From: Tabrizicola_A sp964393035
Lineage (GTDB): Bacteria; Pseudomonadota; Alphaproteobacteria; Rhodobacterales; Rhodobacteraceae
DNA length: 64,000 nucleotides
Direction of reading: 5' to 3'
Assembly: GCA_964393035.1 (NCBI GenBank)
Contig: CAYMRX010000003.1
Coordinates: 372,001 to 436,000, forward strand
Shown: positions 16,766 through 25,666 of the stretch, one piece after another
How the letters are laid out: each line of letters begins with the position of its first letter
Position numbering within the stretch: the stretch's first letter is position 1
The notes under the pieces: model-generated
Seen by the model: only the letters and a program-made list of their open reading frames with translations
The model's database searches: none
What the model was told of the DNA's origin: nothing
Position numbers and translations under genes: made by a program

Positions 16766-17092
16766 TCAGATCGCGGATTGAATCCACGTTGCCAGTGCGG
16801 CTTTCGGCGCGGCGCCGATCTTGTTCGACACAACCTGCCCGTCCTTGAACAGGAACAGCGCCGGGATACCGCGCACGCCCAAGACCGCCGGGCTGTCGGG
16901 GTTTTCATCCACGTTGACCTTCACGATCTTGACCTTGCCTGCATATTCGGCGGCAAGTTCCTCTAGCGCCGGGCCGATCTGGCGGCAGGGGCCGCACCAT
17001 TCGGCCCAGAAATCGACCACAACGGGAATGTTCGACTTGCGAACTTCGGCGTCAAAAGTGGCATCGGTGACGGCGACGGTATTGGCACCCAT
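16766..17092 (-). CDS. trxA: Thioredoxin 1
   Basis: Cytosolic dithiol-disulfide oxidoreductase of 108 residues. The active site WAEWCGPC has Cys33 and Cys36. The cis-proline region GIPALFLFKDGQ is intact. A good AGGAG precedes the ATG. It lies 58 bases downstream of addA and ends at its own terminator before hslV. Confidence 0.97.
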   Translation of the reverse strand: MGANTVAVTDATFDAEVRKSNIPVVVDFWAEWCGPCRQIGPALEELAAEYAGKVKIVKVNVDENPDSPAVLGVRGIPALFLFKDGQVVSNKIGAAPKAALATWIQSAI

Positions 17093-17150
17093 AGCGGGAC
17101 TCCTGAGGGAAAAGATCAGAGACTGAAGCTAGGGTTGTGGGGGCGGAACG

Positions 17151-20100
17151 TCAAGGGATAGCGGCGCGGTCCAGTGCCGCACTCACGATATCGGGGGCAA
17201 GCGGCATCAACAGTGCGTCTCTTGTCCACAGGATGAAGGGTTGCACGGGGCGGTCGGGATAGACCTGCCGCAGCGCCGCGACATAGGCGCCCATCTGGCG
17301 CAGGATCCCTTCGGGCACCAGATCGGCCGATTTCGGTACCACGGTATTGGATTTGAAATCGACGATGGTGATGCGGTCGGGGGCCACGATCAGCCGGTCG
17401 ATGCTGCCGTGGATCAGGCTGCTGCCGATCCGCGCGCAGAAAGGCGCCTCGGCCAGGCTGTCGGGCGCAAAAAGCCATGCAAGGTCGGGCGTTTGCAGCA
17501 GTCTTTGCGCCTCATCCAGCGCGTCGCCGCACAGGGTGGCATCAGGGATAAGGTTGGCGGCGGCGCTGGGCCAATCCTGTGGGACAAAGGCAGGCAAATG
17601 TTCCAAAAGCAGGTGAACCGCCGTGCCGCGCGCCTTGGCCTGATCTTCGGTCAGGGAAAGGCTTTCGCCGGGCAGGGCCTTGGCGCCGCCAAGGTCCGAC
17701 GGGGACAGGGGTTGTGCCGGGCGCGCTACCTCGGGGGCGGGTATCTTGGCCCATGCGGGCAGGGAAGCCTCGGTGTCTTTCGCCCCGGGCGACATCAGGA
17801 TTGCAGCGGGCCAATCGCCATTGGCCAGGCGCAACACGCCGCCCGCAAGGGTTTCTGCCCCCCGCGCGCGCATGGCGCGTTCCACCAGCCGATACCACGC
17901 CCAATCTTGCACCGGTTTCGGGCCTTCCTTGCGGTCTGTCTTGGCATCGCCCGCGCCTGCCACGATCAACCAACTTCGCGACCGTGTCAGGGCGACATAA
18001 AGCAAGCGCGCGCTTTCGGCAGCCTGATCGGCCTTGCGCCGCGCGCGGGTGTCGCGGATCGCGGCAGGCGAAGCGTCGGCCGGGGTTTTCCAGACCGGCA
18101 GGCCATCGGGCAGGCGGTAGATTTCATCCAGATCGCGCGGGTTGCGGTCGGTTGTGTCGGGCAGAATGACGATGGGGGCTTCTAGCCCCTTGGCGCCATG
18201 CACCGTCATCACGCGGATCTTGTCGCCCGCGCCATCCATCTGACGTTTGACGGTGATGTCGTCGGTTTCCATCCAGATCAGAAAACCGGTCAGGCTGGGG
18301 ACTTCGGATTGTTCATAAGCCAGCGCCTGAGACAGCAATTCGTCAATGCCGTCCTCGGCCTCATCGCCAAGCCGGGCGAGCATGCGCTGGCGCCCGTGAT
18401 GCCGGGTCAGCACCCTGTCGAGAAGATCAAAGGGCCGCAGAAAATCCGCCTGATCGCGCAGGTCATGCAACATGCGCAAGGTGTGATCGTCAGCCGGATA
18501 GTTGCGCAGCGCCTCCCACAAATAGCCTTTGCGACCATGGGCCAGACGGAAAAGCTCATCCTCGCTCCAGCCACACAGCGGTGAGCGCAAGACGGCCGCG
18601 AGGGAAAGATCGTCTTCTGGCGTGGCGAGGAAGGACAAGAGCGCCGCAAGGTCTTTGACGGCGAGTTCGCCCCCGAGTTTCAGGCGGTCTGCCCCGGCAA
18701 TCGGCAGGCCCTGTTGCTTGCAGGCCCGGATGATTTCGCTGAACAAGGCAGACCGGCGCTGCACAAGGATCAGGAAATCACCGGCATGAATGGCGCGCGG
18801 CTGGCCTTTCTCATCGGGAATTGCGGTTCCGGCGGCGATCAGCGCATGGATTTCTGCGGCGATCTTATTGGCAAGCTGGGCGGTATGGTGGGTTTCGCTG
18901 ATAAGATCGACAGGGTCATCCCAATTCTCATCTTCTTCGGCTTTGACCGGTTCGATCAGGGGCCAAAGATCTACCCGCCCGGGCAATTGCGCGTGAAAGG
19001 CAAGATGGTTGGGCGCATCCCCCAAAGCCCGGCCAAAGCCTTCGCGGAAGGTTTCATCCACCAGATTCAAGATGGCCGAGGCGGAGCGGAAAGAGTGCAG
19101 CAGTTCCATATCCGCAAAGGTTTTGCTGACGGCGGCGAATTTGGTTTGAAACAGGGTGTGCTTGTCGTCAAAGGCGGCGACGTCTGCGCCCTGAAAGGAA
19201 TAGATCGACTGCTTTTTGTCACCCACCACGAACAAGGTGCGCTCGCGGCCCGCTTGCGCGCCTTCGCCTGCGGTGAATTCTTCGGCCAGAAGTTCGATCA
19301 CCTTCCACTGGTCGGGCGAGGTGTCTTGCGCCTCATCGACCAGAATGTGGTCAATGCCGCCGTCCAGCCGATACAGCACCCATTGGGCAACCGAACGGTC
19401 GGTCAAAAGGCCCTTTGCCCGCGCGATCAGGTCATCGAAATCGAGCCAGCCGCGCAGGGACTTGGCCTGTTCGTAGATCGGAAGAAACGCGGTGGCAAAG
19501 CGGTGGAGCGCAAGGGTCTTGGTGGCGGCGTCAAGCCCGATGCGGCGCGGTCGGGCCTGTTCGATGCGCCGCATCAGCGCGTTCAACTGATCCATCCGGT
19601 GCGCAAAGCTGATGCGGGCGTTCTTGGTTGGGAAGGCGTCGATCTTGGCGGTCAGGCGTTTGTCGACGTCTTTGACCTCGTCGCTGTGCAAAAGCAGCTT
19701 TTCCAGCCCGATCAATTCGGCAAAGCCCGGGGTGTCGAGGTTGAGCGCCGCAAGGCGGGTCGCCGCCTTTTGATCATTGGGGCCGCTTGCGTGCAGGATC
19801 GGCAAAAGCTCGGCGATCAGGGCGGCCTCATTGCCAAGAAAGCTGTCTGCCAGCAGCTTGGCCGCGCTATCGGCAGGATCAAGGCCAAAGGCCGCTTTCA
19901 GTCCGGCCTCGTCTGCGGTCTGGGTAAAGCCGTGGCGCGCGCCGGTGACTTGTTCCATCAGGGCGGTGAAATCCTCGCCCGTATAGATGCTGGCCACTTC
20001 CGCCATTATCTCTGGCGCAAGGCTTTCGGCCATTTCCTCGACGATCTGTGCCCGCAAAAGCTTTGCGGCCCGGTCATCCAGCTCGCGGAAGCCCGGCGAA

Positions 20101-20522
20101 ATGCCCGCCTCCAGCGGAAAGCGGCGCAGAAGCGTGGCGCAAAAGCTGTGGATGGTCTGGATGCGCAGGCCGCCCGGCGTTTCCAGCGCGCGTGCAAACA
20201 GACGGCGGGCCTTGGCGATATCGGCTTTGCCCAACGCCGTGTCTTCGCCCAAATTGGCCAGATCGCTGCGCAATTTGTCATCCGCCAGCATCGCCCAATC
20301 GCCCAGCCGCTTGAACAGGCGGTTCTGCATCTCGGTCGCGGCGGCCTTGGTATAGGTCAGGCACAGGATGCGTTGCGGCTCGGTCCCGGCCAGCAGCAAC
20401 CGGGCAACACGATCAATCAGGACACGGGTTTTGCCCGACCCGGCATTGGCGGCAACCCAAGAGCTTTGCGCCGGATGGGCGGCTTGAATCTGGCGTTCTG
20501 TGGCGTCGTCGCGCGGGGTCAT
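17151..20522 (-). CDS. addA: Double-strand break repair helicase AddA
   Basis: Helicase-nuclease subunit of AddAB (the alphaproteobacterial RecBCD counterpart), 1123 residues. The UvrD-like Walker A NAGSGKT is at residues 26-32, followed by motif Ia TYTKAAATEM, motif II VDEAQDTSPDQW, motif V-VI region TVHGAKGLEAP and VALTRSR. The C-terminal nuclease domain contains ITIVDFKSNTVVP, with the metal-binding Asp and catalytic Lys. Its ATG overlaps addB by 4 bases, so both subunits come from one transcript. Confidence 0.95.
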   Translation of the reverse strand: MTPRDDATERQIQAAHPAQSSWVAANAGSGKTRVLIDRVARLLLAGTEPQRILCLTYTKAAATEMQNRLFKRLGDWAMLADDKLRSDLANLGEDTALGKADIAKARRLFARALETPGGLRIQTIHSFCATLLRRFPLEAGISPGFRELDDRAAKLLRAQIVEEMAESLAPEIMAEVASIYTGEDFTALMEQVTGARHGFTQTADEAGLKAAFGLDPADSAAKLLADSFLGNEAALIAELLPILHASGPNDQKAATRLAALNLDTPGFAELIGLEKLLLHSDEVKDVDKRLTAKIDAFPTKNARISFAHRMDQLNALMRRIEQARPRRIGLDAATKTLALHRFATAFLPIYEQAKSLRGWLDFDDLIARAKGLLTDRSVAQWVLYRLDGGIDHILVDEAQDTSPDQWKVIELLAEEFTAGEGAQAGRERTLFVVGDKKQSIYSFQGADVAAFDDKHTLFQTKFAAVSKTFADMELLHSFRSASAILNLVDETFREGFGRALGDAPNHLAFHAQLPGRVDLWPLIEPVKAEEDENWDDPVDLISETHHTAQLANKIAAEIHALIAAGTAIPDEKGQPRAIHAGDFLILVQRRSALFSEIIRACKQQGLPIAGADRLKLGGELAVKDLAALLSFLATPEDDLSLAAVLRSPLCGWSEDELFRLAHGRKGYLWEALRNYPADDHTLRMLHDLRDQADFLRPFDLLDRVLTRHHGRQRMLARLGDEAEDGIDELLSQALAYEQSEVPSLTGFLIWMETDDITVKRQMDGAGDKIRVMTVHGAKGLEAPIVILPDTTDRNPRDLDEIYRLPDGLPVWKTPADASPAAIRDTRARRKADQAAESARLLYVALTRSRSWLIVAGAGDAKTDRKEGPKPVQDWAWYRLVERAMRARGAETLAGGVLRLANGDWPAAILMSPGAKDTEASLPAWAKIPAPEVARPAQPLSPSDLGGAKALPGESLSLTEDQAKARGTAVHLLLEHLPAFVPQDWPSAAANLIPDATLCGDALDEAQRLLQTPDLAWLFAPDSLAEAPFCARIGSSLIHGSIDRLIVAPDRITIVDFKSNTVVPKSADLVPEGILRQMGAYVAALRQVYPDRPVQPFILWTRDALLMPLAPDIVSAALDRAAIP

Positions 20523-23479
20523 ACTGCCCCCTCCTCGCCCACTGGCTCAGGGTTGGCGCGGTCGGTCATCTGCCATTCGCCATAGCGGGCAAGGTGATCA
20601 TAGTCGCCTTCGATACGGTCGGCGAAAACGGCCCGGCGCGCGGTATATCCGGTGCTGCGCAAGGCGTAGCGGCCGATCAGGCGCAGGAATCTTTCCCATT
20701 CGCGATCAAGGTCGATCTTGGCGCGGTCGGTTTCTTCCACCTTCTGCCCGCTTCCAAGGCCGATGTAGGAATAGCTCGCCACCTCACGCGGGCCAAGCGC
20801 CTCGAATCCACCCTGTTCGACCATCGCCGCCGTCAGTCGCAACTGCTTTTCGTAAACCTCTTGCTGTTTGTCGGTTGGCGGTGTGCCGGTCTTGTAATCA
20901 ATCAAATGCACGCGGCCATCAGGCAGCGCATCAATGCGGTCGGGCTTGCCATGCAGCGTAAAGCCCGGCGGGTCTATCCGCAGGCTGCCGGGGGTTTCCA
21001 GCATGATGGCGGCGCCACCGTGCTTGCTGTCTTGCGTCAGGAAATGTTCGGCGGCGCGTTCCAGACGGGCCAGCCAGAGAATGCGGGCGGCGGGGAAAGG
21101 CGTGTTTTCCGCCAGCACCTCGGCGGCGGTCTGCAACAGCCGGGCGCGGGCGGCCTCGCGGGTTTCCTCGGCTGGGCGCGCGCGAACAAAGCGTTCCAGA
21201 ATATCGTGCAGGGTTGATCCGCGGTCGCGGGGATCTGGGCTGGCGCGCAGGGGATCAAGCGGGCGCAGGCGCAGGCTGTGGCGCGCGTAGATCGCATAAG
21301 GATCGCGGATCAAGCGGGAGATTTCGGTCAAGGACAGCCGGTCGGGCCGGGCCGCGCGCGGCGGTTGCGGGGCGGGGCGTTTGGCGGGCTGAAAGCGCGG
21401 GTCTGCCAGCAGGTCGGACGAGGGGCGATCAATGGCTTGCGCCATCTTGACCCAGCGCGCGCCGTTCTCTCGCATGGCCGCAAGCGCCGTAGGCCCGTTG
21501 ATCACCTGCAACCCCGCCATCAGATTTTCCAGCCGGTTCAGCCAGCGCGAGGGCACGGTTTGCGCTTCGGCGTCGCGGGTGGCGCGGGTCAGGATGACAC
21601 GTGGGGCGGCAATGGCCTGCTGAAAGTCATGCGCCGACAGGCCGATCTGGCGCTCTGGCAAAAGAAGGCCCGCGTCCTTGCGCATCTTGCGGTTCAACCA
21701 AGGGTCGGGGTCGGGCGTTTTCGGCCAGATGCCATCGTTCAGCCCACCAAGGATGACCAGATCGGCACCCTGCACGCGTGCCTCCAGCGTGCCCCAGATC
21801 ATGATGCGGGGATGGGCCTGAACCGCCTCGCGCACCTCACCTTTGGCAAAGATCGCCTCGAAAAGATTGGCGTATTCGGCGGGGGTGAACCTGCCACCAT
21901 GGGCAGATTCGTCCTGCAAGGCCTGAAAGGCGTCTTGCGCGCTTTGGCCGGCCTCTTTCAGCCAAAGTTCACCTGCGCCATCGGCGGCAATGCCGCGGGC
22001 CAAGGCTTCGGCCAGGGTCCGGTGCAGGCAGACCAGATTTGTGAGGGCCGCGGTCGCGGCAGGTTCGAATTGGTCGATTACCGCGCCGATTGATGCGGCC
22101 CATGGCCCGGCGTGCGGGTCGTCGCGGCTTTCCGCCCAGCGCATCAGGTCAGCCCCGGTCGGGAAGATCGGGCCATGGCGGCGGATGGAAAGCTCCAGGT
22201 CGCGGGTCAGCCGCAGATGGGTGCCGCGGTCGCCGCCCGAGGCCGTCAGCGGGTGTTTCAACAGCGCCAAAAGCTGATCGGCGGTCAGCTTTTGCCCCAG
22301 TGCGCGGGCAATCTGGCGCAGGAAACGCCCCGGTGGCGAAAGGTTCAGCGGTCGGCCGGCGGAATCATCGGGTCGGATCGCCCAACGGTCCAAGGCCGCA
22401 GTCACCTGCCGGGTGAGATTGCGGTCGGGTGAGATTAGTGCTGCGGTCTGGTTGCTTTCCGCCGCCTCGCGCAGGGCCAGCGCGATGGCCAAAGCCTCGG
22501 TCCGGGTTGATGGCGCCTCGATCAGCGTGAGATCGGTGGTCGCCGTCAGAAGATCCGGCAGGTTTGGCCCATCGCTGAGCCATTGGTCCGTGACGGGGGC
22601 CGGGCGCAGCGCCAGCGAGATCAGCGCGTTTCGGGCCGGGCTGGGTGGGGCCACCGCGCGCCATGGCGTGATCGCTTGTGGGGTCAGGCCCAGACGGTCG
22701 GTCAGGCGACGAAAGCGGTATTGCGGATGATCTTCCGCGGTCAGCGCATCATCCATCCGATCCCAGACCTGTGCCGGGGTTTCAAAGTCAAACCCCGGCA
22801 GAACAAGGGCTCCTTGCGGCAGGCGGGCGACCAGTTCCATCAACCGCATTGTCGTGCCGCGCGATCCGGTGGAGCCTGCGATCAGGATCGGATGCGGGGG
22901 CGGATTGGCTTGCCAGCGCTGGGCCAGAAGATCTGTTGCCATGGCAAGACGGGCTTCGGTTTCCGGTGCGGTGGCTTGGTCAAAAAACTGGCTGACAATG
23001 CCCAAAAATGCCTGCGTGCGCGCCCAATGCGCGGCGTGGTTGGACACATCAAGGGCGGCAAGCTTGTCGGGGTGCAGGCCCTCGACATGCAACTCGGCCA
23101 TCAGCTCTGCCAGACTGTCGGCAAGGTCGTAAAGGGCATGGCGCGGGGCAAGATCGGGTTGCACATCAAGCAGGGCCGAAATCAACTGCGCAAGTTCAAG
23201 CCTTCGGCGCAAGGCGGGCACCGCGGGCGGAAGGGCAAGGCCGGGCTGATCGGCCAGTTCGGTCAAGAGCCGCAGACGCGGCAAAAGCCGCGTGCCCTTG
23301 GCAAGGAAAAGCTCTGTCATCCGGCGGCGCATGCGGCTGGTGTTCAGATAGATTTCCACCCGCGCCATGGCCTCGGGCGGTTGGTCTGCCATCCGCTCAA
23401 TCAGGCCGGTGACAAGTTCGGCGGGGAAATCGGCGCCACAAGGCAGCGCGAAAAGGCGCGGGCCAGAGGTGTCAAACAT
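20519..23479 (-). CDS. addB: Double-strand break repair protein AddB
   Basis: Partner subunit of AddA, 986 residues. The N-terminal UvrD-like half has a degenerate P-loop (IAGSTGSRGTTMRL in place of a GKT motif), as expected for the alphaproteobacterial AddB. The C-terminal PD-(D/E)XK nuclease has VHLIDYKTGTPP. The ATG at 23479 was chosen because it gives the usual FDTSGPRLFALPCG start and overlaps the upstream nucleotidyltransferase by only 8 bases; the longer frame would cover far more of it. It is directly followed by addA. Confidence 0.93.
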   Translation of the reverse strand: MFDTSGPRLFALPCGADFPAELVTGLIERMADQPPEAMARVEIYLNTSRMRRRMTELFLAKGTRLLPRLRLLTELADQPGLALPPAVPALRRRLELAQLISALLDVQPDLAPRHALYDLADSLAELMAELHVEGLHPDKLAALDVSNHAAHWARTQAFLGIVSQFFDQATAPETEARLAMATDLLAQRWQANPPPHPILIAGSTGSRGTTMRLMELVARLPQGALVLPGFDFETPAQVWDRMDDALTAEDHPQYRFRRLTDRLGLTPQAITPWRAVAPPSPARNALISLALRPAPVTDQWLSDGPNLPDLLTATTDLTLIEAPSTRTEALAIALALREAAESNQTAALISPDRNLTRQVTAALDRWAIRPDDSAGRPLNLSPPGRFLRQIARALGQKLTADQLLALLKHPLTASGGDRGTHLRLTRDLELSIRRHGPIFPTGADLMRWAESRDDPHAGPWAASIGAVIDQFEPAATAALTNLVCLHRTLAEALARGIAADGAGELWLKEAGQSAQDAFQALQDESAHGGRFTPAEYANLFEAIFAKGEVREAVQAHPRIMIWGTLEARVQGADLVILGGLNDGIWPKTPDPDPWLNRKMRKDAGLLLPERQIGLSAHDFQQAIAAPRVILTRATRDAEAQTVPSRWLNRLENLMAGLQVINGPTALAAMRENGARWVKMAQAIDRPSSDLLADPRFQPAKRPAPQPPRAARPDRLSLTEISRLIRDPYAIYARHSLRLRPLDPLRASPDPRDRGSTLHDILERFVRARPAEETREAARARLLQTAAEVLAENTPFPAARILWLARLERAAEHFLTQDSKHGGAAIMLETPGSLRIDPPGFTLHGKPDRIDALPDGRVHLIDYKTGTPPTDKQQEVYEKQLRLTAAMVEQGGFEALGPREVASYSYIGLGSGQKVEETDRAKIDLDREWERFLRLIGRYALRSTGYTARRAVFADRIEGDYDHLARYGEWQMTDRANPEPVGEEGAV

Positions 23480-24164
23480 GATGGGATGCCAGCAGGGCCT
23501 CGGCCTGCAATATGCCCTCGGGTCGGCCGACATCGCACCACCCACCATTGTGGACAAGCCCGAAAGCGCGCCCCTTGGCGATCATGTCATCCCACAAGAG
23601 ATTCAAGGAAAAGGAGGGTTTGTCGATGCTGGCCAAGCCTTCGGTCCGCAGGATTTGCGCCCCCAGATAGACAAGGCCGGGCCTGCCGGCGGCACGCGTG
23701 ATCCGCCCGTCAGCCTCCAGCAGGAAATCGCCCGTACCAGAATGGCCCAAGGCCCGTTTTGCGGGCAACAACAACAAAAGCGCGTCCATTTGCGCCTCAT
23801 CCCAGCGGGCCATGAGCTCGGCAAGCGGGTTTTCTCCCGTCCAGACGGCATCGCTGTTCAGGGTCATGACCGGGCCATTGCCCAGCATCGGAAGTGCTTT
23901 TTTCAGCCCGCCGCCGGTTTCGAGGATGGCATCGCTTTCATCCGAGATCGAGACAGGGCTGCCGTTCAGGTGCTGGGCAATCTGTGCCGAGAGGTAATGC
24001 GTGTTCACGACAACCGGCCCGGCCTGCGCCGTTGTGCCAAGCTCAAGCGCATGGTCCAAAAGCGGCCTTCCCGCCACTTCGATCAAAGGCTTGGGCCGAT
24101 TTGCGGTCAAAGCCCCCATGCGGGTGCCGAAACCTGCGGCGAAGATCATCAGCGGGAGGGACAT
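23472..24164 (-). CDS. murU: Nucleotidyltransferase, MurU-like (MurNAc-1-phosphate uridylyltransferase family)
   Basis: NTP-transferase of 230 residues. The N-terminal signature MIFAAGFGTRMGALTANRPK is followed by PLIEVAGRPL. The family includes MurU, which makes UDP-MurNAc from MurNAc-1-phosphate in cell-wall recycling. The gene overlaps the AmgK-like kinase by 16 bases, the same pairing as the pseudomonad amgK-murU operon, which supports the specific role. The start at 24164 is used because the first in-frame ATG, at 24221, lies well inside the kinase gene. Other sugar-1-phosphate specificities cannot be excluded from sequence. Confidence 0.8.
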   Translation of the reverse strand: MSLPLMIFAAGFGTRMGALTANRPKPLIEVAGRPLLDHALELGTTAQAGPVVVNTHYLSAQIAQHLNGSPVSISDESDAILETGGGLKKALPMLGNGPVMTLNSDAVWTGENPLAELMARWDEAQMDALLLLLPAKRALGHSGTGDFLLEADGRITRAAGRPGLVYLGAQILRTEGLASIDKPSFSLNLLWDDMIAKGRAFGLVHNGGWCDVGRPEGILQAEALLASHHV

Positions 24165-25153
24165 TTCGCGCCTATTCTGGCCAGAATTTCCGGGGAGGGG
24201 GCGGGCAACAGCGTGGTGCAAAGCTTTGCAAGCGGGGCATTGACCGGATGGGACAGGTTTTGCTGCAACTGGCGCCAGACCCTAGGCATCAGCCGCAGAT
24301 AATCAGACTTGCCCGCCACAAGGCAGAGCCGCGTGAAAACTCCCAAAATCCGCAGTGCGCGCTGTGCCCCGAGAACGGCATAGCTGGCGTCAAAGCCTGC
24401 GTTCGCCCCCGTGGCCGTCTTGAAGCGGGCGATCATCTGCAATTCCGTTTCACGTGAAACGTCGCGCCGGGCGTCCTGCAAAAGCGAAACCAGATCATAG
24501 CCCGGCTGTCCAAGTTGGGCCAATTGGAAATCCAGAAGCCCAACCCGCTGCGCCCCGCTGCGTGTGGGCAGCCAAAGCAGGTTTTCGGCGTGATAGTCGC
24601 GCAGGATCATCACGCGCGGACCATCGGCATGGGCGGAAAGCAAGTCTTCCAATGTGGCGCGAAATCCGGCCCGGTCGCCCGGATCGCCAAGAATGGCGGC
24701 GCGGTACCAATCCAGCGCAAAGCAGGCGGCTTCTGCCCAATCCGCAGCGGAGAGGTTGGGCAGATTGCGCATCGGGGCATGGGCTTGCAGCGTCAAAAGC
24801 GCATCGGTCGCTGCCGCATAAAGGGCAGGCTCGGCGCTTGGGTCGGCCTCGATCAGGCGGGCAAAGACACCATCGCCGAAATCTTCCAGCAAGAGAAAGC
24901 CGTGGTCCAGATCCTGTGCCATGCAGCGTGGCGCTGACAGGCCGATGTCTTGAAGGTGCCGCGCAACTTGCAGAAAAATCGCCGGGTCGTCGCCTTTGCC
25001 CGGCGGAGCGTCCATCAGGACGGCGGTTTCGCCTTCAAGCCGCAGCCGATCATAGCTGCGATCCGAGGCATCCCCGGCCAGAAAGCGGCGTTCAGCTTTG
25101 CCCCAACCGGCCCTTTCAAGAAACTGCACCGACAGGTTCGCGCGATCATGCAT
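24149..25153 (-). CDS. amgK: Aminoglycoside phosphotransferase-like kinase, AmgK-like (anomeric MurNAc/GlcNAc kinase)
   Basis: APH-fold kinase of 334 residues. The N-terminal GDASDRSYDRLRL loop is typical of AmgK-type proteins. The catalytic loop is ILRDYHAENLLW (HRD-like, with Asp and Asn), and the metal site is VGLLDFQLAQLG. AmgK phosphorylates MurNAc or GlcNAc at C1, and the product is uridylylated by MurU, whose homologue overlaps downstream. It overlaps tsaE by 8 bases. A parS palindrome lies inside the coding sequence (24446-24461) and encodes V-S-R-E-T in frame. Confidence 0.82.
   Translation of the reverse strand: MHDRANLSVQFLERAGWGKAERRFLAGDASDRSYDRLRLEGETAVLMDAPPGKGDDPAIFLQVARHLQDIGLSAPRCMAQDLDHGFLLLEDFGDGVFARLIEADPSAEPALYAAATDALLTLQAHAPMRNLPNLSAADWAEAACFALDWYRAAILGDPGDRAGFRATLEDLLSAHADGPRVMILRDYHAENLLWLPTRSGAQRVGLLDFQLAQLGQPGYDLVSLLQDARRDVSRETELQMIARFKTATGANAGFDASYAVLGAQRALRILGVFTRLCLVAGKSDYLRLMPRVWRQLQQNLSHPVNAPLAKLCTTLLPAPSPEILARIGAKCPSR
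24446..24461. other. parS: Second parS-like palindrome inside amgK
   Basis: CGTTTCACGTGAAACG is a perfect 16-bp palindrome that differs from the consensus parS only in its outermost base on each side. Alphaproteobacteria usually carry several parS copies within tens of kilobases of the origin. It lies 17 kb from the proposed oriC, on the opposite side from the parS in mnmG. Confidence 0.85.
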
Positions 25154-25625
25154 CTGGAAAATCCTTTGCCAAAGCAGCGCGCAGATCTTCCCGACCGCCA
25201 AGATCAATCGTTACCCGACGGCCTTCGCCGTCCTGCTGAAGCCGCAGGCGAAGGGCATGGGCCGGGGCGTGCCGGCCCAGACGGTCGGGCCATTCGATAA
25301 GGCAGATGCCGGTGTCGAATGCGGCTTCAAGGCCCAGCTCCAGCACCTCATCCGGATGGCTTAGGCGATAAAGATCGGCATGCCAGATTTCGATATCCGC
25401 CTGATAGGTTTGCACCAGCGTGAAGGTGGGGGAGGGCACATCTTCGGCGCGACCGAGCCGGGCCTGAATAAGCGCCCGGCAGAAATGGCTTTTCCCCGCG
25501 CCAATCGACCCTTCCAGCAAAACGCAATCCCCGGCGTGCAGATGTGCGGCAAACCAATTGCCCAACCGGGCGGTTTCATCGGCATCGTGCAGGGTGAAAG
25601 ACAGGGAGGGGGTGTCGGCAACCAT
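25146..25625 (-). CDS. tsaE: tRNA threonylcarbamoyladenosine biosynthesis ATPase TsaE
   Basis: Small P-loop ATPase of 159 residues needed for t6A37 synthesis in tRNAs together with TsaB, TsaC and TsaD. Walker A GSIGAGKS is at residues 39-46. SPTFTLVQTY and HADLYRL are the family motifs, and the LIEWPDRLG segment follows. It heads the tsaE-amgK-murU-addB-addA unit, with overlaps between most members. A tsaD gene is found at 37.3 kb. Confidence 0.95.
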   Translation of the reverse strand: MVADTPSLSFTLHDADETARLGNWFAAHLHAGDCVLLEGSIGAGKSHFCRALIQARLGRAEDVPSPTFTLVQTYQADIEIWHADLYRLSHPDEVLELGLEAAFDTGICLIEWPDRLGRHAPAHALRLRLQQDGEGRRVTIDLGGREDLRAALAKDFPDA

Positions 25626-25666
25626 GGTGCATCGACCTTACCCGCCCCGCCCGCAACCGCAAGCCT

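Noticed and set aside
18714..20585. A 623-codon open frame on the plus strand
   Set aside because: It lies wholly opposite addA, whose helicase and nuclease motifs are clear. Long antisense frames are expected in GC-rich DNA.
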